Source of the DNA: Streptomyces sp. cf386
GTDB lineage: Bacteria > Actinomycetota > Actinomycetes > Streptomycetales > Streptomycetaceae
NCBI RefSeq assembly: GCF_900103585.1
Contig: NZ_FNHV01000017.1
Coordinates: 127,471 to 191,470 of the forward strand
DNA length: 64,000 nucleotides
Direction: 5' to 3'
The position numbers were made by a program, and so were the translations under genes. The notes beneath the pieces are model-generated. The model was not told where the DNA came from. It searched no databases and saw only the letters and a list, made by a program, of their open reading frames with translations. This document shows, piece by piece, positions 15,961-24,904 of the stretch (position 1 is its first letter; every line of letters begins with the position of its first letter).

Positions 15961-16410
15961 ATGACCGCCATCCGAGAAGTCATCGACGTCGACTGCACGC
16001 CGGACGAGGTCTACGCGTATGTCACCGACCCGTCCCACCTGTCGGAATGGCAGCTGAGCGCCGTATCCGCGGAGCAACTCGACGAGGGGCCCGTCCACGC
16101 CGGCTCCCAGGTGCGGGTAACCCGGCGCATCGGCAACCGCCAGATTCCGATGACCGTGCAGTTCGACGAACTCGACCCACCGCACAGCTGGGATCTGCAC
16201 GGCATCGACGGTCCCGTCAGGCCCCGCACCCACGGTGAGATCGAGCCGCTCGACGACGGGCGCCGCTCCCGCGTGACGATCGACATCGACTTCGAAGGGC
16301 ACGGCCTCGGCAAGGTCCTGGTGCCCCTCGTCGTACGCCCACAGGTCCGCAAGGAACTGCCGCGCGACGAGCAACTCCTCAAGGACAGGCTGGAGCGCAC
16401 GACCGACTAG
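15961..16410 (+). CDS. SRPBCC (START/polyketide cyclase-like) family protein
   Basis: A protein of 149 residues with the helix-grip pattern: an N-terminal strand IREVIDVDCTPDEVYAYVTD, then PSHLSEWQ and alternating strands (VHAGSQVRVTRRIGN, SRVTIDIDFEGHG), ending in an amphipathic helix. The fold binds hydrophobic ligands; no ligand can be named. There is no signal peptide. AAGGGGG precedes ATG 15961. It is monocistronic, between the cdsA terminator and a convergent lipoprotein gene. Confidence 0.8.
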   Translation: MTAIREVIDVDCTPDEVYAYVTDPSHLSEWQLSAVSAEQLDEGPVHAGSQVRVTRRIGNRQIPMTVQFDELDPPHSWDLHGIDGPVRPRTHGEIEPLDDGRRSRVTIDIDFEGHGLGKVLVPLVVRPQVRKELPRDEQLLKDRLERTTD

Positions 16411-16429
16411 GCGCCTGCACGTCCGGCAC

Positions 16430-16777
16430 CTACGACGCGCAGACGTCCCTGAATTCCTCGGCCGCGGCGTCGATCCTGCCCGCGTCCGGGTGGGTGTCGC
16501 CGTGCAGGATGGCCTTGTTGTAGTCCTCGATCGCCCGGTTCAGCTCGTCGACGGCCTTGCCCACCCTGTCGTCGTCCGTCGTGATATCGATGTCCACCTC
16601 GTCGATCCGCTTGCCGGTGAGGCCGTCGGCGATCACGTCGGCCATCGCATCGGCCTGGCGCAGGCAGCCCCGCGCCTTGTCGGCGGAGTCGCAGCCGGTG
16701 ACAAGCCCGGCGGTGAGTACGACGGCGGCCAGGGCGGTGGCGAGGGTGGCGGTACGGCGTCGGCGATCGGCGGCCAT
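16430..16777 (-). CDS. Small lipoprotein of unknown function
   Basis: A 115-residue predicted lipoprotein. A basic start (MAADRRRR) precedes a hydrophobic stretch and lipobox LVTGC, so the mature form begins at Cys about residue 29. The rest is acidic and helical (DRVGKAVDELNRAIEDYNKA) with two further cysteines (GCLRQ, RDVCAS) that could form a disulphide. No family was recognised. It is convergent with the SRPBCC gene, and GGAAGGAGC upstream of ATG 16777 gives a good ribosome-binding site. Confidence 0.8.
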   Translation of the reverse strand: MAADRRRRTATLATALAAVVLTAGLVTGCDSADKARGCLRQADAMADVIADGLTGKRIDEVDIDITTDDDRVGKAVDELNRAIEDYNKAILHGDTHPDAGRIDAAAEEFRDVCAS

Positions 16778-16894
16778 GGAACGGCTCCTTCCAGGAGAGC
16801 TGCGGTTGCGGCCAACGATTCCGTTTCACGACCGTTCGTCACGAGGGAGTGATCTCCCTGATCCGGGGTGGAGCGGGCTACACCAGTGGAAAGG

Positions 16895-17914
16895 CTATTC
16901 GCTGCCCGAACCACTGGGGTGCCGCTGCCTCATCCCCTGCTCTATTTCGGCAATGCGCGCTCGCACGATCGGGTCCTGCGTCAAGCGAGGCGGAAGCTTG
17001 GTCGAGCTGTTGAACTTGGCGCTCAGTAGCTGCTCGCGGGTGAGATGAATGGTTTGCGAGAAGTCCGCATGTCCTACGGTCGCCGAGGTGATGCTGGCGC
17101 CCAGCACGATCGCTCGTCCGACCCTGGCTCCGCTCAAGTCCACCTCGTCAAGGAGCGCTTCGCTCAAGTCCGCTTGGTCGAAACTGACGCCGTCCAGATA
17201 CGCCCCCCGCAGATCGGCCCCGAAAAGCGAAGCCCGCTCCAGGCAGGAATCCGCCAGATTCGCGCCGGCCAGCCTGGCTTTCAGGAGATCGGCTCCACGC
17301 AGGTTCGTACGGCTCAAATTCAGGCGGGCCTCCCCTTCGGTGCCCTCCGGGCGGCGCCCGAGAACTGTCAACGCGGCCTGGACGTCTTCTTCCGGAGACG
17401 GCCGAGTCTCGTTCGGGTTCGAACCATCAGGAGCCACTGCGATCTGTGAAGCCGAATCCCTGATGAAGGCCGCGAGGACCTCCACGATCGTTGCGTGATC
17501 CTTCTCGCTGTCACGCATGATCCGCTCCAGCGAGTAGATGCCCCCGAGACGCTGGGTGAGGCTGCCGGATGACAGAAGTTTGATCGCCTCGACATAGCGT
17601 TCTGTGACCTGTCCCTCACGGGTGAGCTCGGCCTGCTCGCGATCCTTCTCGCGCGTGTGCTCGAAAAGCTTCTCGGTGTGCCGATGGCTCTTGTGCGTGT
17701 AGTACAGGCCGAGCGCGGCGAGAGCCCCGGCTCCCATGGCGACGAGCATCGTGCGGAAGCCGGTGATGACGACGCCATCGGCAGGCTGGAGATTCCTCGT
17801 GCGGAGGTGGGCGCCGTCGATCCACCAAGGGCCGCGCCAGAGGAGCAGCGCGTAGCCCACGATCACGAGGCACAGAACCGCACCCAGGGTGATCCGCTTC
17901 GTCTTGGGCTTCAT
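16895..17914 (-). CDS. Membrane-anchored pentapeptide-repeat protein
   Basis: About 339 residues. Two transmembrane segments near the N terminus (LGAVLCLVIVGYALLLW and MLVAMGAGALAALGLYY) are followed by a charged helical segment (HTREKDREQAELTREGQ). Next is the conserved block YVEAIKLLSSGSLTQRLGGI with YSLERIMRDSEKDH. The C-terminal part has pentapeptide repeats of the A(D/N)LXX type (LRGADLLKARLAGANLADSC, LFGADLRGAYLDGVSFDQAD), forming a right-handed beta helix. This layout is common in actinomycete membrane proteins of unknown function. ATG 17914 is chosen over a start at 17947 because it directly precedes a basic segment. Confidence 0.85.
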   Translation of the reverse strand: MKPKTKRITLGAVLCLVIVGYALLLWRGPWWIDGAHLRTRNLQPADGVVITGFRTMLVAMGAGALAALGLYYTHKSHRHTEKLFEHTREKDREQAELTREGQVTERYVEAIKLLSSGSLTQRLGGIYSLERIMRDSEKDHATIVEVLAAFIRDSASQIAVAPDGSNPNETRPSPEEDVQAALTVLGRRPEGTEGEARLNLSRTNLRGADLLKARLAGANLADSCLERASLFGADLRGAYLDGVSFDQADLSEALLDEVDLSGARVGRAIVLGASITSATVGHADFSQTIHLTREQLLSAKFNSSTKLPPRLTQDPIVRARIAEIEQGMRQRHPSGSGSE

Positions 17915-18083
17915 GCGGGCAGCATGGCCCGAGGCGCCGTACCTCAACCGTCAACCGCCGGTACCCAGAGCAGAAGTTGAGGTTCCGGGGAGCGGCGTTG
18001 CAGAGAGGGGGCGGAGAAGGGCAAAGGGTGCCTGTGGCTCGTAGCGCGGGTCACCCGATTGGATCTGCGACACTGGTACGGCC

Positions 18084-19190
18084 ATGCCTAAGCCCGGAGA
18101 ACTCACATTCGTCGCCCCCCGCGGAGCCAAGAAGCCACCGCGGCACCTTGCCGATCTCACGCCCGGTGAGCGCAAGGACGCCGTTGCCGCGATCGGCGAG
18201 AAGCCGTTTCGTGCCAAGCAGCTCTCGCAGCACTACTTCGCGCGGTATGCGCACGACCCGGAGCAGTGGACCGACATCCCTGCCGGGTCGCGTGCCAAGC
18301 TGCGGGAGGAGCTCCTCCCGGAGCTCATGACCGTCGTACGGCATCTGTCGACCGACCAGGGCGACACGCGCAAGACGCTGTGGCGGCTGTTCGACGGGAC
18401 GCTCGTCGAGTCGGTGCTGATGCGGTATCCGGACCGGGTGACCATGTGCATCAGCTCGCAGGCGGGGTGCGGGATGAACTGCCCGTTCTGTGCGACCGGG
18501 CAGGCGGGTCTGGACCGGAATCTGTCGACCGCCGAGATCGTCCACCAGATCGTGGACGGGATGCGGGCGCTGCGGGACGGCGAAGTGCCTGGTGGGGCGG
18601 CTCGGCTCTCCAACATCGTCTTCATGGGCATGGGTGAGCCGCTCGCCAACTACAACCGCGTCGTGGGCGCCATTCGGCGGCTGACCGACCCGGAGCCGGA
18701 CGGGCTGGGGCTGTCCCAGCGCGGGATCACCGTCTCGACCGTCGGCCTCGTCCCGGCCATCCACCGGTTCGCCGACGAGGGCTTCAAGTGCCGGCTCGCG
18801 ATCTCGCTGCACGCCCCCGACGACGAGCTGCGTGACACCCTCGTGCCCGTGAACACGCGGTGGAAGGTGCGCGAGGTGCTGGACGCCGGGTTCGAATACG
18901 TCGAGAAGTCGGGCCGCCGGCTGTCCATCGAGTACGCGCTCATCCGGGACATCAACGACCAGGCCTGGCGTGGTGACCGGCTCGGGCGGCTGCTCAAGGG
19001 CAAGCCCGTGCATGTGAACCTGATCCCGCTGAACCCGACTCCCGGGTCGAAGTGGACCGCCTCCCGGCCCGAGGACGAGAAGGCGTTCGTCGAGGCCATC
19101 GCCGCGCACGGTGTGCCGGTGACGATCCGGGACACCCGTGGTCAGGAGATCGACGGGGCCTGCGGTCAGCTGGCGGCCACCGAGCGGTAA
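18084..19190 (+). CDS. rlmN: 23S rRNA (adenine2503-C2)-methyltransferase
   Basis: A radical SAM enzyme that methylates A2503 of 23S rRNA (and A37 of some tRNAs), 368 residues. The [4Fe-4S] motif CGMNCPFC gives C129, C133 and C136. Other family blocks are present: GMGEPLANY, ISLHAPDDELRDTLVPVN and YALIRDINDQ, with VNLIPLNPTPGS. The catalytic Cys near the C terminus is in IDGACGQLA. The TPP riboswitch leader begins about 40 bases downstream. Confidence 0.97.
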   Translation: MPKPGELTFVAPRGAKKPPRHLADLTPGERKDAVAAIGEKPFRAKQLSQHYFARYAHDPEQWTDIPAGSRAKLREELLPELMTVVRHLSTDQGDTRKTLWRLFDGTLVESVLMRYPDRVTMCISSQAGCGMNCPFCATGQAGLDRNLSTAEIVHQIVDGMRALRDGEVPGGAARLSNIVFMGMGEPLANYNRVVGAIRRLTDPEPDGLGLSQRGITVSTVGLVPAIHRFADEGFKCRLAISLHAPDDELRDTLVPVNTRWKVREVLDAGFEYVEKSGRRLSIEYALIRDINDQAWRGDRLGRLLKGKPVHVNLIPLNPTPGSKWTASRPEDEKAFVEAIAAHGVPVTIRDTRGQEIDGACGQLAATER

Positions 19191-19228
19191 TCTGGGCGCG
19201 TACACCCGTACGTACATCTTCATATTCC

Positions 19229-19316
19229 GACAGGGGAGCGCCACAGCGCTGAGAGTGCGGCAACCAGGCCCGCAGACCCTCTGAACCTCGCCCAGGTCAT
19301 TCTGGGTAGGAAGTTC
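19229..19316 (+). promoter_or_regulatory. TPP riboswitch (thi box)
   Basis: A classical THI element: GGGGAGC (19233-19239), the conserved GCTGAGAGTGCGG, then CCGCAGACCCTCTGAACCTC and the closing CCCAGGTCATTCTGGGTAGG with AAGTTC. The two TPP-sensing arms (CTGAGA and CCGCAGACCCTCTGAACCT) are intact. It lies between rlmN and thiB, with a strong terminator following, so TPP binding should lower expression of the thiamine importer. Confidence 0.95.
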
Positions 19317-19337
19317 GGTCATCACTCAAGCTGTTGC

Positions 19338-19376
19338 GCCCTGCCCAGGAGCCGGAAAAGGACTCCTGGGCAGGGC
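19338..19376 (+). terminator. Terminator between the TPP riboswitch and thiB
   Basis: GCCCTGCCCAGGAG (19338-19351) and CTCCTGGGCAGGGC (19363-19376) form a perfect 14-base stem around an 11-base purine-rich loop, then CGCGTCTCTTCC. It is well placed as the riboswitch's expression platform by premature termination, 35 bases before the thiB start. A translational mode is also possible. Confidence 0.85.
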
Positions 19377-19411
19377 CGCGTCTCTTCCTGGTCCATCCCA
19401 GGAGGAATTCA

Positions 19412-20494
19412 GTGAGCACCACCAGGAAGTGGGCGGCCGTGGCCGTCGGGCTCGGCCTCGTCACGCTGTCCGCGTGCGGATCGTCGTCCGAGGACGAGGG
19501 CTCCGGCGGCGGGTCCAAGACCGTCACGCTCGTCAGCCACGATTCTTTCGCCGTCTCGAAGAACGTCCTCGCCGCCTTCGAGAAGCAGTCCGGGTACCAG
19601 GTCAAGGTCCTGGAGGACGGCGATGCCGGGCAGGCGGTCAACAAGGCCATCCTCACCAAGGACAACCCGCAGGGCGACGTCTTCTTCGGCGTCGACAACA
19701 CCCTGCTCTCGCGGGCGCTCGACAACGGACTGTTCGAGTCGTACGAGCCCAAGGGATCCGACCTGATCCTGCCCGAGTACCGCGTCGACCAGGACAAGCA
19801 CCGGGTCACGCCCATCGACACCGGCGACATCTGCGTCAACTACGACAAGGCGTACTTCAGCGAGCACAAGCTCACCCCGCCCAGCTCGTTCGACGACCTC
19901 ATCAAGCCCGAGTACAAGAACCTCCTCGTCACGGAGAACGCCTCCACCTCCTCGCCCGGCCTCGGCTTCCTGCTCGGCACCGCCGCGAAGTACGGCGACG
20001 ACGGCTGGCAGGACTACTGGAAGAAGCTGAAGGCCAACGGCGTCAAGGTCGTCGACGGCTGGGAGCAGGCCTACAACGAGGAGTTCTCCGGCTCCGCAGG
20101 CGGCAAGAAGGCCAAGGCGGACCGGCCGCTCGTCGTCTCGTACGCCTCCTCGCCGCCCGCCGAGGTGATCTACGGCGACCCGAAGCCGACGACCGCGCCG
20201 ACGGGTGTCGCGACCGGTACGTGCTTCCGGCAGGTCGAATACGCGGGCCTGCTCAGCAACGCCAAGAACGCCGAGGGCGGCAAGGCGCTGCTCGACTTCA
20301 TGCTCACCAAGACGTTCCAGGACGACATGCCGCTCAACATGTTCGTCTACCCGGTGCGCGAGGCCGCCCAGGTCCCGCCGGAGTTCACGAAGTACGGCCC
20401 CCAGGCCGAGAACCCCGAGACCATGGACCCGGCGAAGATCGCCGCCAACCGTGACGACTGGGTCAAGTCGTGGACCTCGCTCGTACTGAAGTAG
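19412..20494 (+). CDS. thiB: Thiamine ABC transporter substrate-binding lipoprotein
   Basis: A periplasmic-binding protein of 360 residues with lipobox LVTLSAC, so a lipoprotein at the outer face of the membrane. The mature part has the ThiB pattern: TVTLVSHDSFAVSKNVLAAF, then GVDNTLLSRALDNGLFE and DTGDICVNYDKAYF, with PSSFDDLIKPEYKNLLV and a C-terminal MFVYPVREAAQVPPEF. GGAGG at 19401-19405 precedes GTG 19412. It overlaps thiP by 25 bases. The upstream TPP riboswitch confirms the substrate: thiamine, its phosphates or a precursor. Confidence 0.93.
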   Translation: MSTTRKWAAVAVGLGLVTLSACGSSSEDEGSGGGSKTVTLVSHDSFAVSKNVLAAFEKQSGYQVKVLEDGDAGQAVNKAILTKDNPQGDVFFGVDNTLLSRALDNGLFESYEPKGSDLILPEYRVDQDKHRVTPIDTGDICVNYDKAYFSEHKLTPPSSFDDLIKPEYKNLLVTENASTSSPGLGFLLGTAAKYGDDGWQDYWKKLKANGVKVVDGWEQAYNEEFSGSAGGKKAKADRPLVVSYASSPPAEVIYGDPKPTTAPTGVATGTCFRQVEYAGLLSNAKNAEGGKALLDFMLTKTFQDDMPLNMFVYPVREAAQVPPEFTKYGPQAENPETMDPAKIAANRDDWVKSWTSLVLK

Positions 20495-22152
20495 CCCCGG
20501 GCAAGGGCCGTACGAACGCCTTCAAGGGCGGCGCGGCGCGGCTCGGCCTCGTCGCCGTGCCCGTCGCGTTCTTCGCGGTCTTCTTCGCCTACCCCGTCGC
20601 CGCGATCGTCGCGCGCGGTCTGAAGGTCGACGGGGTTTGGCAGTTCGGGCGTATCGCGGACGTGCTCGGGCAGTCCGACATCCGGCACGTCCTGTGGTTC
20701 ACCACCTGGCAGGCGCTGGCCTCCACCGTGCTGACCCTGCTGATCGCGTTGCCGGGCGCCTATGTCTTCGCCCGCTTCGACTTCCCCGGCAAGCAGATCC
20801 TGCGGGCCGTGGTGACCGTCCCCTTCGTGCTGCCGACGGTCGTCGTGGGTACGGCGTTCCTCGCGCTCGTCGGCCGGGGCGGACTCCTCGACGAGCTGTG
20901 GGGCGTACGCCTCGACACCACCGTGTGGGCCATCCTGCTCGCGCACGTCTTCTTCAACTACGCCGTCGTCGTACGGACCGTCGGCGGGCTCTGGTCGCAG
21001 CTCGATCCGCGGCAGGAGGAGGCCGCGCGGATGCTGGGGGCGTCGCCGCTGAAGGCCTGGCGTCAGGTCACCCTGCCGGCCCTCGCCCCCGCGGTGGCCG
21101 CCGCCGCGCTCATGGTCTTCCTGTTCACCTTCACCTCGTTCGGTGTGGTGCAGATCCTCGGCGGCCCGACCTTCTCGACCCTCGAAGTGGAGATCTACCG
21201 GCAGACCTCCGAGATCTTCGACCTGTCCACGGCCGCCGTCCTGACGATCATCCAGTTCCTGGCGGTGGCCGCCATCCTCGCCGTGCACGCCTGGACGGTA
21301 CGGCGCCGGGAGAGCGCCCTTCGCCTGGTGGACGCGTCGGTGACCGCGAGGCGGCCGCGCGGTGCGGGGCAGTGGGCGCTGCTGGCCGGCGTCCTGGCCG
21401 TCATCGTCGTACTCCTGCTGCTGCCGCTGGCCGTGCTGGTGCAGCGCTCGCTGGACGCCCCCGACTTCGGCTACTACCGGGCGTTGACCAGCGCCGAAGG
21501 CGGCGTCTTCCTCGTCGCTCCGATCGAGGCGATCGGCAATTCGCTGCAGTATGCCGTCGTCGCCACCCTCATCGCCGTGCTGATCGGCGGTCTGGCCGCG
21601 GCGGCGCTGACCCGACGCGACGCGGGCCGGTTCGTGCGCGGCTTCGACGCGCTGCTGATGCTGCCGCTCGGGGTGTCCGCGGTGACGGTCGGGTTCGGGT
21701 TCCTGATCGCCCTGGACGAGCCGCCGCTGGACCTGCGCAGCACCTGGATCCTGGTGCCGCTGGCCCAGGCGCTGGTCGGGGTGCCCTTCGTCGTACGGAC
21801 CATGCTGCCCGTGCTGCGGGCCGTGGACCAGCGGCTGCGCGAGGCCGCCTCGGTGCTGGGGGCGTCGCCCTGGCGGGTCTGGCGTGAGGTGGATCTGCCG
21901 ATGGTGCGCCGCGCGCTGCTGATCGCGGCCGGGTTCGCCTTCGCGGTGTCGCTCGGGGAGTTCGGGGCGACCGTGTTCATCGCGCGGCCCGACAATCCGA
22001 CGCTGCCGGTCGCCGTGGCGCGGCTGCTGGGGCGGGCCGGCGAGCTCAACTACGGCCAGGCGATGGCCCTTTCGACGGTGCTGATGGTGGTGTGCGCGGT
22101 GGCGTTGCTGGTGTTGGAGCGGCTTCGTACGGATCGGACGGGGGAGTTCTAG
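20470..22152 (+). CDS. thiP: Thiamine ABC transporter permease (fused two-domain)
   Basis: A 560-residue integral membrane protein with about 12 segments in two homologous halves, each with a binding-protein-dependent transport (EAA) loop: EEAARMLGASPLKAWRQVTL in the first and REAASVLGASPWRVWREVDL in the second. This duplicated form is typical of ThiP. GTG 20470 starts within the thiB coding end. It is followed immediately by thiQ. Confidence 0.93.
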   Translation: MDLARTEVAPGKGRTNAFKGGAARLGLVAVPVAFFAVFFAYPVAAIVARGLKVDGVWQFGRIADVLGQSDIRHVLWFTTWQALASTVLTLLIALPGAYVFARFDFPGKQILRAVVTVPFVLPTVVVGTAFLALVGRGGLLDELWGVRLDTTVWAILLAHVFFNYAVVVRTVGGLWSQLDPRQEEAARMLGASPLKAWRQVTLPALAPAVAAAALMVFLFTFTSFGVVQILGGPTFSTLEVEIYRQTSEIFDLSTAAVLTIIQFLAVAAILAVHAWTVRRRESALRLVDASVTARRPRGAGQWALLAGVLAVIVVLLLLPLAVLVQRSLDAPDFGYYRALTSAEGGVFLVAPIEAIGNSLQYAVVATLIAVLIGGLAAAALTRRDAGRFVRGFDALLMLPLGVSAVTVGFGFLIALDEPPLDLRSTWILVPLAQALVGVPFVVRTMLPVLRAVDQRLREAASVLGASPWRVWREVDLPMVRRALLIAAGFAFAVSLGEFGATVFIARPDNPTLPVAVARLLGRAGELNYGQAMALSTVLMVVCAVALLVLERLRTDRTGEF

Positions 22153-23172
22153 ATGCTGTTGAGTCTGGCGGGTGCGACCGTACGTTTCGGAGGGCGGGCC
22201 GTCCTGGACCGAGTCGACCTCGATGTCGCCGAGCACGAGATCGTGTGCGTGCTCGGGCCGAGCGGCAGCGGCAAGTCGACGCTGCTGCGGGCGGTGGCGG
22301 GGCTGCAACCCCTCGATGCGGGGGCGGTGTCGCTCGACCGGCGGGACCAGGCGGGGGTGCCCGCGCACAAGCGGGGCGTCGGCCTGATGTTCCAGGACCA
22401 TCAGCTGTTCCCGCAGCGGGACGTCGGCGGCAACGTGGCCTTCGGGGCGCGCATGCACGGCGCCTCGAAGGGCGAACAGGCCGAGCGGGTGCGGGAGTTG
22501 CTCGATCTGGTCGGACTGCCGGGCGCCGCCCGCCGTGCCGTCGCCTCTCTCTCCGGCGGGGAGCAGCAGCGGGTCGCGCTGGCCCGCGCGCTCGCGCCCC
22601 GGCCACGGCTGCTGATGCTGGACGAGCCGCTGGGCCAGCTCGACCGTTCACTGCGGGAGCGGCTCGTCGTCGAACTCCGCGAATTGTTCGGGCGGTTGGG
22701 CACCACCGTGCTCGCCGTGACCCACGACCAGGGCGAGGCCTTCGCGCTCGCCGACCGGGTCGTGGTAATGCGGGACGGGCGGATCGCCCAGACCGGGACG
22801 CCGCTGGACGTGTGGCAGCGGCCCGTGGACGAGTTCGTGGCGCGCTTCCTCGGGTTCGACAACGTGGTCGAGGGCACGGTCGCCGGGGAGGCCGCCGACA
22901 CGCCCTGGGGCAAGCTGCCGGTGGGCGAGGGCGCCGCGCAGGGTACCCGGACGCTCCTGGTCCGGCCGGCCGGCGTGCGGCTCGTGGCCCCCGACGCCGG
23001 GCTGCGCTGCACGGTCGCGGCGCGGACCTTCAGGGGCACGCATGTCGCCGTGCACCTCCAGCCGGGGGACGCGCCCCGCCTGGAGGCGGCGTGTGCGCTG
23101 CGGGACGCGCCGGAGGTCGGTGACGCGGTCGGGGTGGAGTTCGACGCGGCGGAAATTGTCGTGCTCGGCTGA
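22153..23172 (+). CDS. thiQ: Thiamine ABC transporter ATPase
   Basis: The ATP-hydrolysing subunit, 339 residues. Walker A is GPSGSGKST, the Q-loop region is GLMFQDHQLFP, the signature is LSGGEQQR, Walker B is RLLMLDEPLG and the switch His is in AVTHDQGEAF. A C-terminal TOBE-like domain follows (about residues 240-339), longer than in E. coli ThiQ. Its ATG abuts the thiP stop (TAGATG), completing a riboswitch-controlled thiBPQ operon. Confidence 0.94.
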   Translation: MLLSLAGATVRFGGRAVLDRVDLDVAEHEIVCVLGPSGSGKSTLLRAVAGLQPLDAGAVSLDRRDQAGVPAHKRGVGLMFQDHQLFPQRDVGGNVAFGARMHGASKGEQAERVRELLDLVGLPGAARRAVASLSGGEQQRVALARALAPRPRLLMLDEPLGQLDRSLRERLVVELRELFGRLGTTVLAVTHDQGEAFALADRVVVMRDGRIAQTGTPLDVWQRPVDEFVARFLGFDNVVEGTVAGEAADTPWGKLPVGEGAAQGTRTLLVRPAGVRLVAPDAGLRCTVAARTFRGTHVAVHLQPGDAPRLEAACALRDAPEVGDAVGVEFDAAEIVVLG

Positions 23173-23197
23173 TCGCCCGGCCCATAGGGTGCGAGCC

Positions 23198-23992
23198 ATG
23201 ACGCTGCTCGCACATGATCGCTACTGCGACGAGATCGCCCACCAGGTCCGCCTGTTGAGGGCCGTGGTGACCTCCGGTGCCGACCTGTCGGCCACCGTGC
23301 CGACCTGCCCGGACTGGACGCTGGAACAGCTCGTACGGCACACGGGCGGCGCCCTGCGCTGGGTGGAGCTGATGGTGCGGACGCGGGCGCAGGAGGAGAT
23401 CCCGGAGGAGCAGGTGCCGGGTGCCGAAGGCCCCGAGGGCGAGGGCGACCCCGCCGCCCTGGACGCCTGGCTCGCGGACACCGGCGAGATGCTCGTCGGT
23501 GCGCTGCGGGAGGCCGGGCCGGACGCCAAGGTGTGGGGCTGGGCCGGGGTTCTCAACGCGGGGTTCTGGGCCCGCCGTATGACCCACGAGATCACGATCC
23601 ACCGCGCGGACGCCACGCTCGCCGCGAAGCTGCCCTACGACGTCGCGCCGGACATCGCCGCCGACGCGATCGACGAGTGGCTGGAGATCGTCGAGTGGGC
23701 GCAGCGGACGCTGCCGGACGACCCGTCGAGGGAGCTGCAACGCTCGGGGAGTATCCATCTGCACGCGACCGACAACACTCCCGAGCTGAACGCCGAGTGG
23801 GTCATCGACCTCACCGGTGACGCCATCGTCTGGCGGCGCGGCCACGAGAAGGCGACGGTCGCCCTGCGCGGCCCCCTCACCGCCGTACTGCTCGCCTTCT
23901 ACCGTCGACTGCCGCTGGACAGCCCGGAGCTGGAGGTGCTCGGCGAGCGGGAGCTGCTGGAGTTCTGGCTGGAGCGGGCCACCTTCGGCTGA
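23198..23992 (+). CDS. Maleylpyruvate isomerase-family (mycothiol-dependent, DinB-like) protein
   Basis: A protein of 264 residues. The N-terminal half has the four-helix metal-binding pattern of mycothiol-dependent maleylpyruvate isomerases: VPTCPDWTLEQLVRHTGGAL, and MTHEITIHRADA, whose His residues would bind zinc. The C-terminal half is a sterol-carrier-like domain (IHLHATDN, AVLLAFYRRLPLD). Many Streptomyces have large families of these; substrates are mostly unknown. It begins 25 bases after thiQ and may be cotranscribed. A GC-rich hairpin follows. Confidence 0.85.
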   Translation: MTLLAHDRYCDEIAHQVRLLRAVVTSGADLSATVPTCPDWTLEQLVRHTGGALRWVELMVRTRAQEEIPEEQVPGAEGPEGEGDPAALDAWLADTGEMLVGALREAGPDAKVWGWAGVLNAGFWARRMTHEITIHRADATLAAKLPYDVAPDIAADAIDEWLEIVEWAQRTLPDDPSRELQRSGSIHLHATDNTPELNAEWVIDLTGDAIVWRRGHEKATVALRGPLTAVLLAFYRRLPLDSPELEVLGERELLEFWLERATFG

Positions 23993-24012
23993 CGCCGGCC
24001 GGGCAAGGCGAA

Positions 24013-24040
24013 GGCCCGCCCCCGGTGACGGGGACGGGCC
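24013..24040. terminator. Bidirectional terminator hairpin
   Basis: GGCCCGCCCCCG and CGGGGACGGGCC pair around GTGA with one bulged base. It sits between two convergent genes ending at 23992 and 24065 and could serve both. Confidence 0.8.
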
Positions 24041-24064
24041 CAAGGGCGTTGCTCTACGGGCGCG

Positions 24065-24757
24065 TCAGCGGTCGCTGCTCGCCCCGCGGCGGCGCATGCC
24101 GAAGAAGACGGCGCCTCCGCCGAGCGCGACCAGACCGATCGCGATGCCGGCGATCAGGCCGGTGTTGGAGTTCGCACCGGTCTCGGCGAGGCCGGAGTCA
24201 CCGGTCGCCGGGGACGGGACGTTGCTCTCCGTGTCCGCGGGGGCGGTGCTCTCGCTCTCCGAGGGCGTCGGGGTCGGAGTGTCGGTCTCCTCGGCCGGGG
24301 TCGAGGGGGTGGCCGACGGCGTCGGGGCGTCGGAGGGAGCGGGCGGCTCCTCCTCCTTCTTGCAGGCCGTGGACGGCGTCGTCAGGTTCGGCTTGATGTC
24401 CTCGTCGACGTAGCCGGCGGCCTTGACGTGGACGCGGTACTCCGCGTCCGGCTTCCAGTTCTCGGCGAAGGTGATGGTGACACCCTCGCGCGAGCCCTTG
24501 ACCACCTGCTCGCCGATCTTCTTCAGGTCGGCGCCGTTGTTCTGCAGGTACACGCTGATGGTCGCCGGGATCCCGCTGGGGTCCACGTCGGTGACCGTGA
24601 TGACGCCCTTGTCGCCGTCGCACTTGGCTTCGGCGGAGAATTCACTGATGTTGCACGCGAGCGCGTTGCCCGCGAAGCCGAGTGCGAGCGCCGCCGAGGC
24701 GGAGGCGACACCCAGAGCGCGCACGGAACGTGCGACAGTACGGCGGTTTATGGACAC
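24065..24757 (-). CDS. Sortase-anchored cell-wall protein (LAETG)
   Basis: A secreted surface protein of about 230 residues. The signal peptide has a basic start (MSINRRTVARSVRA), a hydrophobic Ala/Leu stretch and cleavage near GNALA-C. An immunoglobulin-like region with a Cys pair follows (ACNISEFSAEAKCDGDKG), then a Pro/Thr/Ser/Glu-rich wall-spanning linker. The C-terminal sorting signal is LAETG, then a hydrophobic segment (GLIAGIAIGLVALGGGAVFF) and RRR. LAXTG is the class E sortase motif of Streptomyces, which also anchors chaplins. GTG 24757 fits the signal peptide better than the longer upstream frame. Confidence 0.87.
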   Translation of the reverse strand: MSINRRTVARSVRALGVASASAALALGFAGNALACNISEFSAEAKCDGDKGVITVTDVDPSGIPATISVYLQNNGADLKKIGEQVVKGSREGVTITFAENWKPDAEYRVHVKAAGYVDEDIKPNLTTPSTACKKEEEPPAPSDAPTPSATPSTPAEETDTPTPTPSESESTAPADTESNVPSPATGDSGLAETGANSNTGLIAGIAIGLVALGGGAVFFGMRRRGASSDR

Positions 24758-24904
24758 GTTTGTCCTTACGAGTTGCACCACAGAGGGGGGTTGAAGAGGT
24801 TGGCGATGTGTCATCACCGTCCCCAGGAGTCTCACAGGTTTATAAGCGTGACATAAGCAGTGTCAACGTGTATGCAGCCTACGGACGTTGGCTTTGCACT
24901 CTTA

